Assembly: GCF_003933745.1 (NCBI RefSeq)
Contig: NZ_RSEB01000001.1
Location: forward strand, 124,001-188,000
Reading direction: 5' to 3'
From: Glycomyces terrestris
GTDB lineage: Bacteria > Actinomycetota > Actinomycetes > Mycobacteriales > Micromonosporaceae
Length of the DNA stretch: 64,000 nt
A program made the translations under genes and the position numbers. The notes beneath the pieces are model-generated. The model made no database searches. It saw nothing but the letters and a program-made list of their open reading frames with translations, and was not told the DNA's origin. This document shows, piece after piece, positions 32,249 through 40,472 of this stretch. How positions within the stretch are numbered: the first letter of the stretch is position 1; the number at the start of each line of letters is the position of its first letter.

Positions 32249-33145
32249 TCAGCCGGCGATGACCGCCACGAGGGTGTCGGTGAGCTCGGCGGCGAGGCGG
32301 CCGTCAGGGTCGAGGTCGGGGTCGAAGACCGTGATCTCGAAGCCGGCGCAGTGTTCGGAGGCCAGGAGCGGGGCCAGCAGGGCGCGGAGCTCGGCGTGGG
32401 AGAGGCCGCCGGGGTTCGGGGAGTCGACGGCGGGCATGACCGCGGCGTCGAGGACGTCGGCGTCGAGGTGCACCCAGAACCCGTCGACGCCGTTCCGGGC
32501 GAAGCGCGCCAGCGCGGCCGCGGCCGCGGCGGCCGGGCCGTCCTCGCGCACGCGGGCGAGCGGGCGCACCAGGGCCCCGCGGGCGTCGAGCTCGGCGGTG
32601 TGCTCGTCGTCGTCGCGGATGCCGAGCACGGCCGCGTCCTCGATGTCGATGTAGGGCCGCAGGCCGTCGATGTCGGTGGCGAGCGCCTGGCCGTGCCCGG
32701 TGACCAGGGCGAGGTCCTCTCCGGCGGCGGCGCCGACGCCCGGGGAGTTGTCCGGGTGGCGGAAGTCGGAGTGGCCGTCGACGAACGCGACGCCGTAGCG
32801 GCCGCGGCGGCGCAGCGCGAGGGCGGCGCCGAGGAGGATGCTGCAATCGCCGCCGAGGACGACCGGGAAGCGCCCGCCGTCGAGAAGCGATCCGAGCCGG
32901 TCGGCGAGGCGGCGGGTGTAGGCGGCGATGCCGTCGGCGTTGAACAGGCCGTCGCCGGGCTCCCAGTCGCCGCGGTCGTACCGCGGCGGCGTGGCGTACC
33001 CGGCGTCCTCGGCGCCGATCCGGTCGAGGATTCCCTGGTCGCGCAGGGCTCCGGCGAGCTTGTAGCAACCGGGGACGACACCGGGCGCGGGCGGGCGGAG
33101 GCCCAGGTTCGACGGGGCGTCCAGAAGGGCGGTTCGGCGCTGCAT
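32249..33145 (-). CDS. Arginase/agmatinase-family protein
   Basis: The protein has 298 residues. The binuclear-metal motifs are GGDCSI near residue 97, DGHSDF near 121 and HLDADVLD near 222. The second and third motifs are complete. In the first, the usual His of GGDH is Cys, which would change one Mn ligand. Such Cys variants exist in uncharacterised members, so the enzyme may use another metal or substrate than arginine. The active-site loop DNSPGVGAAAGEDLALVTGHG fits a ureohydrolase-like hydrolase. No arginine-pathway neighbours are present. Confidence 0.85.
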   Translation of the reverse strand: MQRRTALLDAPSNLGLRPPAPGVVPGCYKLAGALRDQGILDRIGAEDAGYATPPRYDRGDWEPGDGLFNADGIAAYTRRLADRLGSLLDGGRFPVVLGGDCSILLGAALALRRRGRYGVAFVDGHSDFRHPDNSPGVGAAAGEDLALVTGHGQALATDIDGLRPYIDIEDAAVLGIRDDDEHTAELDARGALVRPLARVREDGPAAAAAAALARFARNGVDGFWVHLDADVLDAAVMPAVDSPNPGGLSHAELRALLAPLLASEHCAGFEITVFDPDLDPDGRLAAELTDTLVAVIAG

Positions 33146-33284
33146 CTCCGGACCCTACCTTCGATGGCCTGGCGGGGATTCGACCGCGGTCAGATCGGAG
33201 CGGCGACGCCGAACCGGGCGCCGGACGACCGCCCGCCGGATCGCCGATCCGACCTCGCCGGCCGGGTCCGTACAGTCGTGATGG

Positions 33285-33767
33285 ATGGCGGCATCCGAGC
33301 ACTCCTTGAATCACCTCCGCAGCGGGCAGATCTGCACCGGGAGGGTGGTCGCGATCGCGAGTTTCGGCGTGACGTTCGTGGACGTCGGCGGTGTCACTGC
33401 GATGATCAACATCCCCGAGCTCTCCTGGAGGCGGGTCAGGCACCCGTCGGAGGTCGTGGCCGTCGGCCGGGAGGTCACCGCCCTGATCCTCGACGTCGAT
33501 GAGCGGCGGCAGCGCGTGACGCTCTCCTTGAAAGCGCTGCAACCGGATCCGATGGCGGCACTCGTGACCCGGGTCGGCGAGGTCGTCACCGGCCCCGTGA
33601 CGAGAGCGGCGCCGATCGGCGTGTTCGTCCGGGTCGAGGATCGGCCCGACGGCTTCGAAGGGCTGGTGCCCGGCGCCGCATTCGAGGTCGGCGACGTCCT
33701 GTCGGTGGTCCTCGTCGAGGTGGACCCGGCGCGGCGGCGGATCCTGCTGGCGCTGCCGCCGGGCTGA
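33285..33767 (+). CDS. Two-domain S1 RNA-binding protein
   Basis: The protein has 160 residues. The first S1 OB-fold runs from LRSGQICTGRVVAIASFGVTFVDVGGVTAMINIPELSW to VTLSLKALQ (residues 11-85). A second, more divergent S1 domain runs from VGEVVTGPVTRAAPIGVFVRVED to RRRILLALPPG (residues 97-160). It should bind RNA, perhaps at the ribosome. It resembles the short S1-domain proteins of actinomycetes that stand alone. ATG 33285 has no clear ribosome site, and an alternative ATG lies four bases earlier in another frame. It is convergent with the MATE gene. Confidence 0.82.
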   Translation: MAASEHSLNHLRSGQICTGRVVAIASFGVTFVDVGGVTAMINIPELSWRRVRHPSEVVAVGREVTALILDVDERRQRVTLSLKALQPDPMAALVTRVGEVVTGPVTRAAPIGVFVRVEDRPDGFEGLVPGAAFEVGDVLSVVLVEVDPARRRILLALPPG

Positions 33768-33781
33768 ACCTCGCGGCGCGG

Positions 33782-35128
33782 TCAGGGCGCGTCCGGCATA
33801 CCGCGGGTCGCTTTGCGGCGCTTCAGGAGTGCGAGTGCCGTCGCTGCGGCGGCGAGGTCGCCGAGGGCGAGGCCGGTCCAGACGCCCGCCGGGCCGAGCG
33901 GACTGAGGGCGAGGACGGCGGGGATCTTGAGGGCGATCAGGGTGCCGATGGAGATCACGTAGGACGGCAGGGGCGCGCCGACGGCCTGGAAGTACGCCGA
34001 GACCAGGAGCGGGACGCCGGAGGCGGCGATGCCGATCGCGATGAGCCGCAGCGCGGTCGCGGCCTGCGGGTCGGGGCCGCCGAGGAGGGCGGTGGTGATC
34101 GGGCCGGCGAGGGCCGCGGTGAGGGCGGCCGCGGCGGCGCTGTAGGCGAGGGTGGTGCGCAGGGCGAGGGTGCGGGCGCGGCGGACGCGGTCGGGGCGGC
34201 CGCGGCCGGTGTTGAAGCCGACGATGGGCTGCATGCCCATGCTGATGCCCTGCTGGGGCATGGTGGCGAAGGTCTGGACCCGGGCGGCGGCGGCGTAGGC
34301 GGTGACGGCCGCGGCGGCGCCGAGGCCGGCCAGGAGGTTGTTGACCAGGAGCGCCAGCGCCGTGGCGCCGAGGCCGGCGAGCATCGAGGGCGATCCGAGG
34401 GCGAGCAGGGCGCGGAGGGAGGGGCCGTGCGGTCGCAAGTGGACGGCCCGGATGCGGTAGGGGCGGTCGCGTCGGGCGAAGAAGAACCACAGGCTCATCG
34501 CGGCGGAGACGGCCTGGCCGCCGACCGTGCCGAGGGCCGCGCCCCGCACGCCCAGGTCGAAGCCGGAGATGAGGATCGGGTCGAGCGTGATCTGGACGAG
34601 CACCGGTGCGACCCACAGCATCGTGGCGTACCGCAGGCGGCCTTCGGCGCGCACCAGGCTGGAGAAGCCGGTGCCCACGACGGTGGAGGCGAGGATGACG
34701 ACGGCGTATTCGCGCGCGTAGCCGCGCAGCTCGCCTTCGGCCCCGAGGACGGTCAGCAGCGGTTCGAGGCAGGCCAGTCCCGCCGCGGCGATGGCCGCGG
34801 CGCCGGTCCAGAAGACGAGGAAGGCGCTGCCGGCGGCGCGGGCGGCCGCGGTGGTGTCGCCGGCGCCGAGGGCCCGGGAGACCAGGGAGGCCCCGCCGGC
34901 GCCGACCGTGGTGGCGAGGGCGCCGAGCACGAGCAGGACCGGGGCGACGAGGTTGACCGCGCCCATCGCGGTCGGCCCCACGCCGTGGGCGACGAACGCG
35001 GCGTTGGTGAGCGCGTAGATCCCGTAGACGCCGACGGACATGGTCGCCTGCGCGGTGCCGCGCCAGAGCAGGCGGCCCACGGGCGCGGTGGCGAGCGCGT
35101 CGACGCCTTCGAGGGCCTTGGCGGGCAT
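33782..35128 (-). CDS. MATE-family multidrug exporter
   Basis: The protein has 448 residues and about 12 transmembrane helices in two homologous bundles. GAGGASLVSRALGAGDTTAAARAAGSAF and QGISMGMQPIVGFNTGRGRPDRVRRA are the two equivalent MATE segments. It should export cationic compounds by Na or H antiport. Its start lies four bases after the stop of the aminoglycoside-phosphotransferase-like gene, so the two are in one transcript. The pairing suggests a shared detoxification task, but substrates are unknown. Confidence 0.9.
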   Translation of the reverse strand: MPAKALEGVDALATAPVGRLLWRGTAQATMSVGVYGIYALTNAAFVAHGVGPTAMGAVNLVAPVLLVLGALATTVGAGGASLVSRALGAGDTTAAARAAGSAFLVFWTGAAAIAAAGLACLEPLLTVLGAEGELRGYAREYAVVILASTVVGTGFSSLVRAEGRLRYATMLWVAPVLVQITLDPILISGFDLGVRGAALGTVGGQAVSAAMSLWFFFARRDRPYRIRAVHLRPHGPSLRALLALGSPSMLAGLGATALALLVNNLLAGLGAAAAVTAYAAAARVQTFATMPQQGISMGMQPIVGFNTGRGRPDRVRRARTLALRTTLAYSAAAAALTAALAGPITTALLGGPDPQAATALRLIAIGIAASGVPLLVSAYFQAVGAPLPSYVISIGTLIALKIPAVLALSPLGPAGVWTGLALGDLAAAATALALLKRRKATRGMPDAP

Positions 35129-35132
35129 GGGG

Positions 35133-36122
35133 TCAGGCTCGGGGACGGGGTCCGAAGAGGGCCATGAGGTCGGCCAGTCGCGCTCGGGCCCAGTCGTACT
35201 GGGTGGGTTCGGTGTGGCCGCGGTAGTCGGTCTCGATGACCATGATGAGCAGCAGGTAGAGGTTGTAGAGGCGGCGGCGCACGCGTTCGGTGGGGGTGAG
35301 GGGGCCGCGGCCCCAGCCGCGCGCGAAGGCCGCGGGGTCGCCGAGGGCGGGCGGGTCGCCGCCGCAGAACCCGGCCCTCATGAGCGGGTCGCCCCAGAAG
35401 GCGCGCTCGTGGTCGATGACGCAGACGATGCGCCCGGCCTCGGCCATCGCGTTGCTGGGCCACAGGTCCCATTCGACGAATCGCGGTTCGGCGACCTCGT
35501 CGAGGCTGCCTTCGTGCTCGGAGAGGACGGCGCGGACCGTGTCGTAGTCGAAGCCGAGGTCGACGCCGCGGCGTTCGCCGTCGGCGAGGACGTCGGCGGC
35601 CATGGCCGTGAACGCGGCCCGCCAGGTCGGGAACCGGGGGTCGAGGAGCGGCCCGAAGCCGGGGCCGGTGATGGTGCTGAGTTCGGCGTTGAGCGCCCCG
35701 AGCTGCTCCCAGTACGCTGCGATCTCGGCTGCCGAGAGCGTCTCCTTGACGATGCCGAGGTTGTCGGCGTCGATGTAGGGCATGAAGAAGTAGGGCGCGC
35801 CGCAGAGTCCGCGGTCGGCGTCGGCGAAGAGGATGTCGGGGACGGGGACGCCGGTGTGCTCGCGGATGAGGGCGAGCGCGGCCAGCTCGGTGTCCATCGC
35901 GTCGCGTTCGTAGGTCATGACCTCGACGTCCGGCGGCGGCGCGATCTTGAGGACGACCTGCCGGCCGTCGGCGAGGCGGAGGCGGTAGGCGACGTTGAAC
36001 CAGCCGTGCCCGAGCTCGGCGGCGAAATCGCCGCCGGCGGGGACCTGGGCCGGCCCGAACGCCTTGGCGATCATCGCGCGGAGGGTCTCGGGGGTCTGGC
36101 GGTTCTTGGTGATGCTCTCCAT
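35133..36122 (-). CDS. Aminoglycoside phosphotransferase-like (APH/ChoK) kinase
   Basis: The protein has 329 residues. The kinase-like fold shows a VVLKIAPPP strand with the ATP-binding Lys. The catalytic-loop region is VEWDLWPSNAMAEAGRIVCVIDHERAFWGDP near residue 225, where the usual HGDLxxxN is WDLWPSN and the metal-binding D is in VIDHE. His replaced by Glu-Trp (VEWD) is a noticeable departure at the catalytic loop, but Asp and Asn are kept. It may phosphorylate a sugar, amine or antibiotic. It is coupled to the MATE exporter and read from just downstream of the MarR terminator. Confidence 0.82.
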   Translation of the reverse strand: MESITKNRQTPETLRAMIAKAFGPAQVPAGGDFAAELGHGWFNVAYRLRLADGRQVVLKIAPPPDVEVMTYERDAMDTELAALALIREHTGVPVPDILFADADRGLCGAPYFFMPYIDADNLGIVKETLSAAEIAAYWEQLGALNAELSTITGPGFGPLLDPRFPTWRAAFTAMAADVLADGERRGVDLGFDYDTVRAVLSEHEGSLDEVAEPRFVEWDLWPSNAMAEAGRIVCVIDHERAFWGDPLMRAGFCGGDPPALGDPAAFARGWGRGPLTPTERVRRRLYNLYLLLIMVIETDYRGHTEPTQYDWARARLADLMALFGPRPRA

Positions 36123-36167
36123 CTGGAGATTCCTTCGCTTGCGGGGGCGGGGGTTTCGGGCGCCGGG

Positions 36168-36202
36168 GCTCACGGCGGCCGGGCCGGGGCCGGGCCGTGA
36201 GC
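36168..36202 (-). terminator. Terminator of the MarR gene
   Basis: GCTCACGGC (36168-36176) and GCCGTGAGC (36194-36202) pair around a 17-base GC-rich loop, 16 bases beyond the MarR stop codon. Confidence 0.55.
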
Positions 36203-36217
36203 ACGGACGCCGCCGGT

Positions 36218-36712
36218 CTAGGCGAGGTCGACCGGGCGGACGCGGAGCTTCTCCGCGATGCGGGCGAGGGCGGCGTGGTCGTCGGCGTCGAGGCGGTCGA
36301 GGGCGGCCTCGCGCACGGCGCGCACGTGCACGGGCGCGGCGGCGACCACGGCCGCGAACCCGGCGTCGGTGAGCGCCGCGAGGGTGTACCGGCCGTCGGC
36401 GGGGTCGGGGAACCGCTCCAGCCAGCCGCGCTGTTCGAACCGCTTGGCCACGTTGGAGAGCCGCGAGAGCGACCCGTTCGCGAGGAACGCGAGCTCGCTC
36501 ATGCGCAGGCGGCGGTCCGGGGCCTCGGAGACGTGGCTGAGGACCAGGTACTCGAACAGGCTCATCCCGCACTCGCGCTGGAGCGGCGCCTCGAGCCGCT
36601 CGGGCAGGAGGTAGACCAGGGAGACGAGGCCGGTCCAGGCCTCCTTCTCGGCGGGGTCGAGCCACCGCACCGGGCCGGCGTCGCGGCCCTCGGCGTCCGC
36701 AGTCGTGGGCAT
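36218..36712 (-). CDS. MarR-family regulator
   Basis: The protein has 164 residues. It has dimerisation helices at both ends and a winged helix in the middle: LRMSELAFLANGSLSRLSNVAKRFEQRGWLER, then DPADGRYTLAALTDAG with the wing DGRY in place of DxRxxxxxLT. It is divergent from the RidA-like gene, and a very large inverted repeat fills the intergenic region. Autorepression and control of the RidA gene are therefore likely. The ligand may be a phenolic or the reactive imine that RidA removes. Confidence 0.92.
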   Translation of the reverse strand: MPTTADAEGRDAGPVRWLDPAEKEAWTGLVSLVYLLPERLEAPLQRECGMSLFEYLVLSHVSEAPDRRLRMSELAFLANGSLSRLSNVAKRFEQRGWLERFPDPADGRYTLAALTDAGFAAVVAAAPVHVRAVREAALDRLDADDHAALARIAEKLRVRPVDLA

Positions 36713-36734
36713 GGCGGCAGTCTACCGAGCCCCC

Positions 36735-36789
36735 ATTGACTTCACGCTTGAAGTGAATGTGCTAGGTTCACTTCAAGCGTGAAGTCAAT
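36735..36789. promoter_or_regulatory. Double MarR operator: two perfect 23-base inverted arms
   Basis: Bases 36735-36757 and 36767-36789 are exact reverse complements with nine bases between. Each arm itself holds a palindrome, ACTTCA-N4-TGAAGT, so there are two dyad sites facing each other, about 32 bases apart centre to centre. On the minus strand TTGACT and TAGCAC, 18 bases apart, form a promoter for the marR gene within the repeat. The right arm ends 14 bases before the RidA ATG. Confidence 0.85.
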
Positions 36790-36803
36790 CGGAAGGAAAC
36801 GCC

Positions 36804-37217
36804 ATGGACGAGCCCCAGTTCTTCATCACCGCCGGAGCCGGCGAGAAGCTCCACGCGCTCGGATACAGCCAGGCCGTGCGCATCGGCGACCGCGTCGAGA
36901 TCTCCGGCCAGGGCGGCTGGAACGACGACCTCGAGTTCCCCGAGGACCTGGAGGAGGAGATCGTGCGCGCCTTCGACAACGTCGAGCGCGTGCTGGCCGA
37001 CGCCGGGGCCACCTGGGCCGACGTGGTCCACGTGAACTCCTACCACCTGCCCGACGACCCCGCCTACATCGGCGCCCGGCCCACCGAGGTCATGACCGAG
37101 CAGTTCCGCAAGCGCATGAACGGCCGCGCCCCGATCTGGACCCAGCTCGGCGTCGCCGCCCTCGGCGCCCCGGCCATGCGCGTCGAGATCCGCGTGACCG
37201 CGATCGTCCGCGACTAG
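36804..37217 (+). CDS. RidA/YjgF/UK114-family protein
   Basis: The protein has 137 residues. The chorismate-mutase-like trimeric fold is recognisable: LGYSQAVRIGDRVEISGQGG at the start, a middle helix ENVxxxLADAGA-type segment (FDNVERVLADAGATWADVVHVNSYH), and a C-terminal IWTQLGVAALGAPAMRVEIRVTAIV strand. RidA enzymes hydrolyse reactive imines and enamines. The conserved substrate-binding Arg is probably Arg131 in MRVEIRVTA. GGAAGGAAA precedes the ATG. The divergent MarR gene and the operator indicate inducible expression. Confidence 0.9.
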   Translation: MDEPQFFITAGAGEKLHALGYSQAVRIGDRVEISGQGGWNDDLEFPEDLEEEIVRAFDNVERVLADAGATWADVVHVNSYHLPDDPAYIGARPTEVMTEQFRKRMNGRAPIWTQLGVAALGAPAMRVEIRVTAIVRD

Positions 37218-37270
37218 CGGTTAGCGTGGTCCAGTCCGCGCGACGGCCGCCGGTCAGAGCTTCCGCGAAG

Positions 37271-37286
37271 CCGAACAACTGTTCGG
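37271..37286. repeat. Inverted repeat between RidA and DHFR-like genes
   Basis: CCGAACA and TGTTCGG flank AC. It lies 53 bases after the RidA stop and about 90 bases before the next ATG. It could be a weak terminator stem or an operator; I cannot decide. Confidence 0.45.
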
Positions 37287-37374
37287 TTCGGACCGCTGAA
37301 TCGGCGGCCGCCGTCTCGTCATGATCATGAGCCCGCGCCCCGCGACCGGGGCCCTGACATCGAAGGAGCGACCC

Positions 37375-38016
37375 ATGGGTCGAGTACGTGTGGATCTGAA
37401 CATCTCGCTGGACGGGTACGCCTCGACCACCGACCAGACGCCGGAGGACCCCTTCGGCAGGGACTGGGGGCGGCTCACGGCGGCGTACGCCGGGACCCGG
37501 ACCTTCCGCGAGCGGGTGCTCGGCCAGCCCGGCAAGGGCACGACCGGCCTCGACGACGAGTACGCCGCCGCCTACTTCGAGGGCATCGGGGCCGAGGTGA
37601 TGGGCGCGGGCATGTTCGGGCTGCACGAGCACCCGAACGACCCGGAGTGGCAGGGCTGGTGGGGCCCGAACCCGCCGTTCGGCGTGCCGGTGTTCGTGCT
37701 CACCCACGAGGAGCGGCCGTCGCTGGAGATGGAGGGCGGCACGGTGTTCCACTTCGTGCAGTCCTCGCTCGAGGACGCCGTCGCGGCGGCGCGGAAGGCG
37801 GCCGGGGACCTGGACGTGCGCGTGGGCGGCGGCGTGACGACGGCGCGGGCGGCACTGGCGGCGGGCCTGGTGGACCGCCTGCACGTGGCGATCGCGCCGA
37901 TCCTCCTCGGGCGCGGACAGAACCTGTGGGCGGACCTGCGCGAGTTCGAGCAGGGGTACGAGGTCCGCAGCGAGGTGGCCCCGAGCGGCACGATCCACGT
38001 GACGTTCTCGCGCTGA
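37375..38016 (+). CDS. Dihydrofolate-reductase-like (RibD C-terminal) reductase
   Basis: The protein has 213 residues and is cytosolic. RVDLNISLDGYASTTDQTPEDPFG is the usual start of DHFR/RibD-C family proteins, and DLDVRVGGGVTTARAALAAGLVDRLHVAIAPILLGRGQNLW carries the NADPH-binding GGG and the family's C-terminal PxLLGxG. These proteins reduce small pterin- or flavin-precursor-like compounds; many members have no known substrate. AAGGAG precedes ATG 37375. No folate or riboflavin genes are nearby. Confidence 0.88.
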   Translation: MGRVRVDLNISLDGYASTTDQTPEDPFGRDWGRLTAAYAGTRTFRERVLGQPGKGTTGLDDEYAAAYFEGIGAEVMGAGMFGLHEHPNDPEWQGWWGPNPPFGVPVFVLTHEERPSLEMEGGTVFHFVQSSLEDAVAAARKAAGDLDVRVGGGVTTARAALAAGLVDRLHVAIAPILLGRGQNLWADLREFEQGYEVRSEVAPSGTIHVTFSR

Positions 38017-38064
38017 GGCCCGCGCTCGGCCGGCCGCCCCGCCGCGAAAGATCTGACGATTCCA

Positions 38065-38211
38065 TTGACATTTTCGAATATGCAGATGGATCATAGTTTC
38101 ATTGCACGATCCAACAAACGTCTCATCGGGAGAGGCCGCCTCGGCCCGGCGCACACGCGCCGGCAACCCGGACGGGCCTCCGAACGTCAACGGCGACAGG
38201 TATATTCGAAA
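38065..38211 (+). promoter_or_regulatory. Upstream region of the GH5 gene with a widely spaced inverted repeat
   Basis: This AT-rich stretch begins with a perfect -35-like TTGACA (38065-38070), followed directly by TTTCGAATAT (38072-38081). The exact reverse complement ATATTCGAAA recurs at 38202-38211, 14 bases before the GTG. The two sites are 130 bases apart and could be bridged by one regulator. A -10 box at standard spacing is not obvious. Confidence 0.45.
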
Positions 38212-38224
38212 TGAGGTAGCGCTC

Positions 38225-39829
38225 GTGGGCGCAGCAAAGGGAAGGTTCAGGGCCGCGCTCGCGGCCGTGTTCTTGGCGGTGGCGGTCGGCGTGTCGGTGA
38301 CGAGCTGGACGCCGCAGGCGTCGGCCGACACGATGACACAGCTCAACGCCTCGCAGATCACCGCCGACATGGGCGCGGGATGGAACCTGGGGAACAGCCT
38401 GGAGGCCAATGCGAACGGCATCCCCAGTGAGACCGCGTGGAACAACCCGACCGTGACCCAGGCGCTGATCGACCGCGTCCAGGCGGCCGGATTCGACACC
38501 ATCCGCATCCCGGTGTCCTATCTGAACTACATCGGCTCCGGGCCCGACTACACGATCAACACCGCCTGGCTGAACCGCGTCCAGCAGGTCGTCGACTACG
38601 CCTACGACCGCGGCATGTACGTCGTGATCAACATGCACGGCGACGGCTTCAAGAGCACCAACGGCTCCTGGCTCATCTGCGACGCCGCCGACCAGACGAC
38701 GATCAAGACCAAGTACCAGAAGGCCTGGCAGCAGATCGCCACCCGGTTCCGCGACTACGACCAGCACCTGATCTTCGAGTCCATGAACGAGGAGTTCGAC
38801 GGGCAGTACGGCGCCCCCACGCAGCCCTGCTACTCGAACATCAACGCCTACAACCAGATCTTCGTCGACACCGTGCGTCAGACCGGCGGGAACAACACCT
38901 CGCGGTGGCTGCTCGTCCCCGGTTGGAACACCAACATCGACTACACCACCGGAAACTACGGGTTCGCGATCCCGACCGACAACCACCGCTCCCCCACCGT
39001 CCCCAGCAGCGAGCGCCGCATCATGATCTCGGTCCACTACTACGACCCGTGGGACTTCGCCGGCACCGAGAACGGGACCATCACCCAGTGGGGCCCGAAC
39101 GCCGCCGACGCCTCCAGGACCTCCACCTGGGGCCAGGAGGACCACCTGGACGCGCAGCTGAAGAAGACCTACGACGCGTTCGTCTCGAAGGGGTACCCGG
39201 TCGTCGTCGGCGAGTACGGCGCGATCGACAAGTCCTCGCACGACCCGGTCAACACCCAGTCCCGACAGGACTTCGCGCGCCTCATGGCCGCCACGGCCAA
39301 GAAGTACGGCGCGGTCCCGGTCTACTGGGACAACGGCTGGAACGGCCAGTACGGGTTCGGGCTGTTCAACCGGTCCAACAACACCGTGACCCAGCAGGGC
39401 ATCATCGACGCCATCTTGACCGGCCTCGGCGGCGGCCAGCCCTCCGGCTCGACCGCGATCGCCGGCGCCGCCTCGAACCGCTGCCTCGACATCCCCAACG
39501 CCTCCACGGCCAACGGGACCCAGGCGCAGCTGTGGGACTGCAACCAGGGCGCCAACCAGCTGTTCACCCGCACCGCCGCCGGCGAGCTGCGGGTCAGCGG
39601 CAAGTGCCTCGAAGCGGCGGGCTGGGGCACCGCCAACGGCACCCGGGCCGCGATCTGGGACTGCCACGGCGGCAACAACCAGAAATGGACCGTGAACGCG
39701 AACGGCACCATCACGAACGTCCACAACGGACTCTGTCTCGACGCCAGCGGCGCCGCCACCGCGAACGGCACGCGGATCATCCTGTGGTCGTGCAGCGGCG
39801 CCGCCAACCAGCGCTGGACCTTCCGGTAG
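38225..39829 (+). CDS. Secreted GH5 endoglucanase (cellulase) with C-terminal ricin/CBM13 module
   Basis: The protein has 534 residues, starting at GTG 38225 after GAGG. The signal peptide ends near PQASA (residue 34). The GH5 TIM barrel spans about residues 38-395: GWNLGNSLEA at the start, acid/base Glu189 in SMNEEF and nucleophile Glu330 in VVVGEYGA. The product should hydrolyse beta-1,4-glucan. A ricin-type beta-trefoil (residues 405-534) with three QxW-like repeats ending NQxW(T)F binds sugars. That module is close to a duplicate of the one on the esterase at 49.2 kb. A terminator follows. The frame is open upstream of the GTG, but that part is not protein-like. Confidence 0.93.
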   Translation: MGAAKGRFRAALAAVFLAVAVGVSVTSWTPQASADTMTQLNASQITADMGAGWNLGNSLEANANGIPSETAWNNPTVTQALIDRVQAAGFDTIRIPVSYLNYIGSGPDYTINTAWLNRVQQVVDYAYDRGMYVVINMHGDGFKSTNGSWLICDAADQTTIKTKYQKAWQQIATRFRDYDQHLIFESMNEEFDGQYGAPTQPCYSNINAYNQIFVDTVRQTGGNNTSRWLLVPGWNTNIDYTTGNYGFAIPTDNHRSPTVPSSERRIMISVHYYDPWDFAGTENGTITQWGPNAADASRTSTWGQEDHLDAQLKKTYDAFVSKGYPVVVGEYGAIDKSSHDPVNTQSRQDFARLMAATAKKYGAVPVYWDNGWNGQYGFGLFNRSNNTVTQQGIIDAILTGLGGGQPSGSTAIAGAASNRCLDIPNASTANGTQAQLWDCNQGANQLFTRTAAGELRVSGKCLEAAGWGTANGTRAAIWDCHGGNNQKWTVNANGTITNVHNGLCLDASGAATANGTRIILWSCSGAANQRWTFR

Positions 39830-39857
39830 ACCCGGCGGCGTAGGAAGACCTGGGGAG

Positions 39858-39884
39858 GGGCGGCACCGGACCGCGGTGCCGCCC
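39858..39884 (+). terminator. Terminator of the GH5 cellulase gene
   Basis: Eleven-base arms (39858-39868 and 39874-39884) surround a five-base loop, 28 bases after the stop codon. Confidence 0.7.
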
Positions 39885-39983
39885 TTCGCAGAAAGCACGC
39901 GAGACCCACGCGGGACCGGCGGCCGGTCCAGCCTGGCGGGATTCGAGTTGTCCTCCGGGCCGTGCCGCCCGTACGCTCCCGGC

Positions 39984-40451
39984 ATGACCGACCCCCGCCT
40001 CTCCCCCGCCGGCCCGGCCGACGCCGGGGAGATCCTCACGCTCTCCCGCGGCGCCTACGTCTCCGAGGCCCAGCTGTACGGCGACCCGTTCCTGCCGCCC
40101 CTGACGGAGACGCTCGCGGAGGTCGCCCGGGCCATCGAGGACGAGCACGTGCTCAAGGCCGTCGCGGACCGGCGCATCGTCGCCACCGGCAGGGCCCGCC
40201 AGGACGGCCGCACGCTCCACTTGGGACGCATCGCCGTCGCCCCCGACATGCAGGGCCGCGGCCTCGGCTCCCGGATCATCGCCGCCCTCGAAGCGCTCGC
40301 GGCCCCGGGCACCGAGGCGTTCGCGCTGTTCACCGGCGCGAAGAGCGAACCGAACCTGCGCCTCTACCAGCGCCTCGGCTACCGCGAGACCCACCGGACC
40401 GCGGGCCGCCCGGGCGTCGAGCTGGTCCACCTCGCCAAGCCGGCGGCCTGA
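39984..40451 (+). CDS. GNAT-family N-acetyltransferase
   Basis: The protein has 155 residues. LHLGRIAVAPDMQGRGLGSRIIAALEALA near residue 75 is the acetyl-CoA pyrophosphate loop (V-x-P-x-x-Q-G-x-G-x-G). KSEPNLRLYQRLGYRETHR near 112 is the following N-x-x-L-Y-x-x-x-G-Y motif. It would acetylate an unknown amine. It stands alone, convergent with the alpha/beta hydrolase with 21 bases between. Confidence 0.92.
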   Translation: MTDPRLSPAGPADAGEILTLSRGAYVSEAQLYGDPFLPPLTETLAEVARAIEDEHVLKAVADRRIVATGRARQDGRTLHLGRIAVAPDMQGRGLGSRIIAALEALAAPGTEAFALFTGAKSEPNLRLYQRLGYRETHRTAGRPGVELVHLAKPAA

Positions 40452-40472
40452 ACCGGCCCCCGGGCCCGAACC

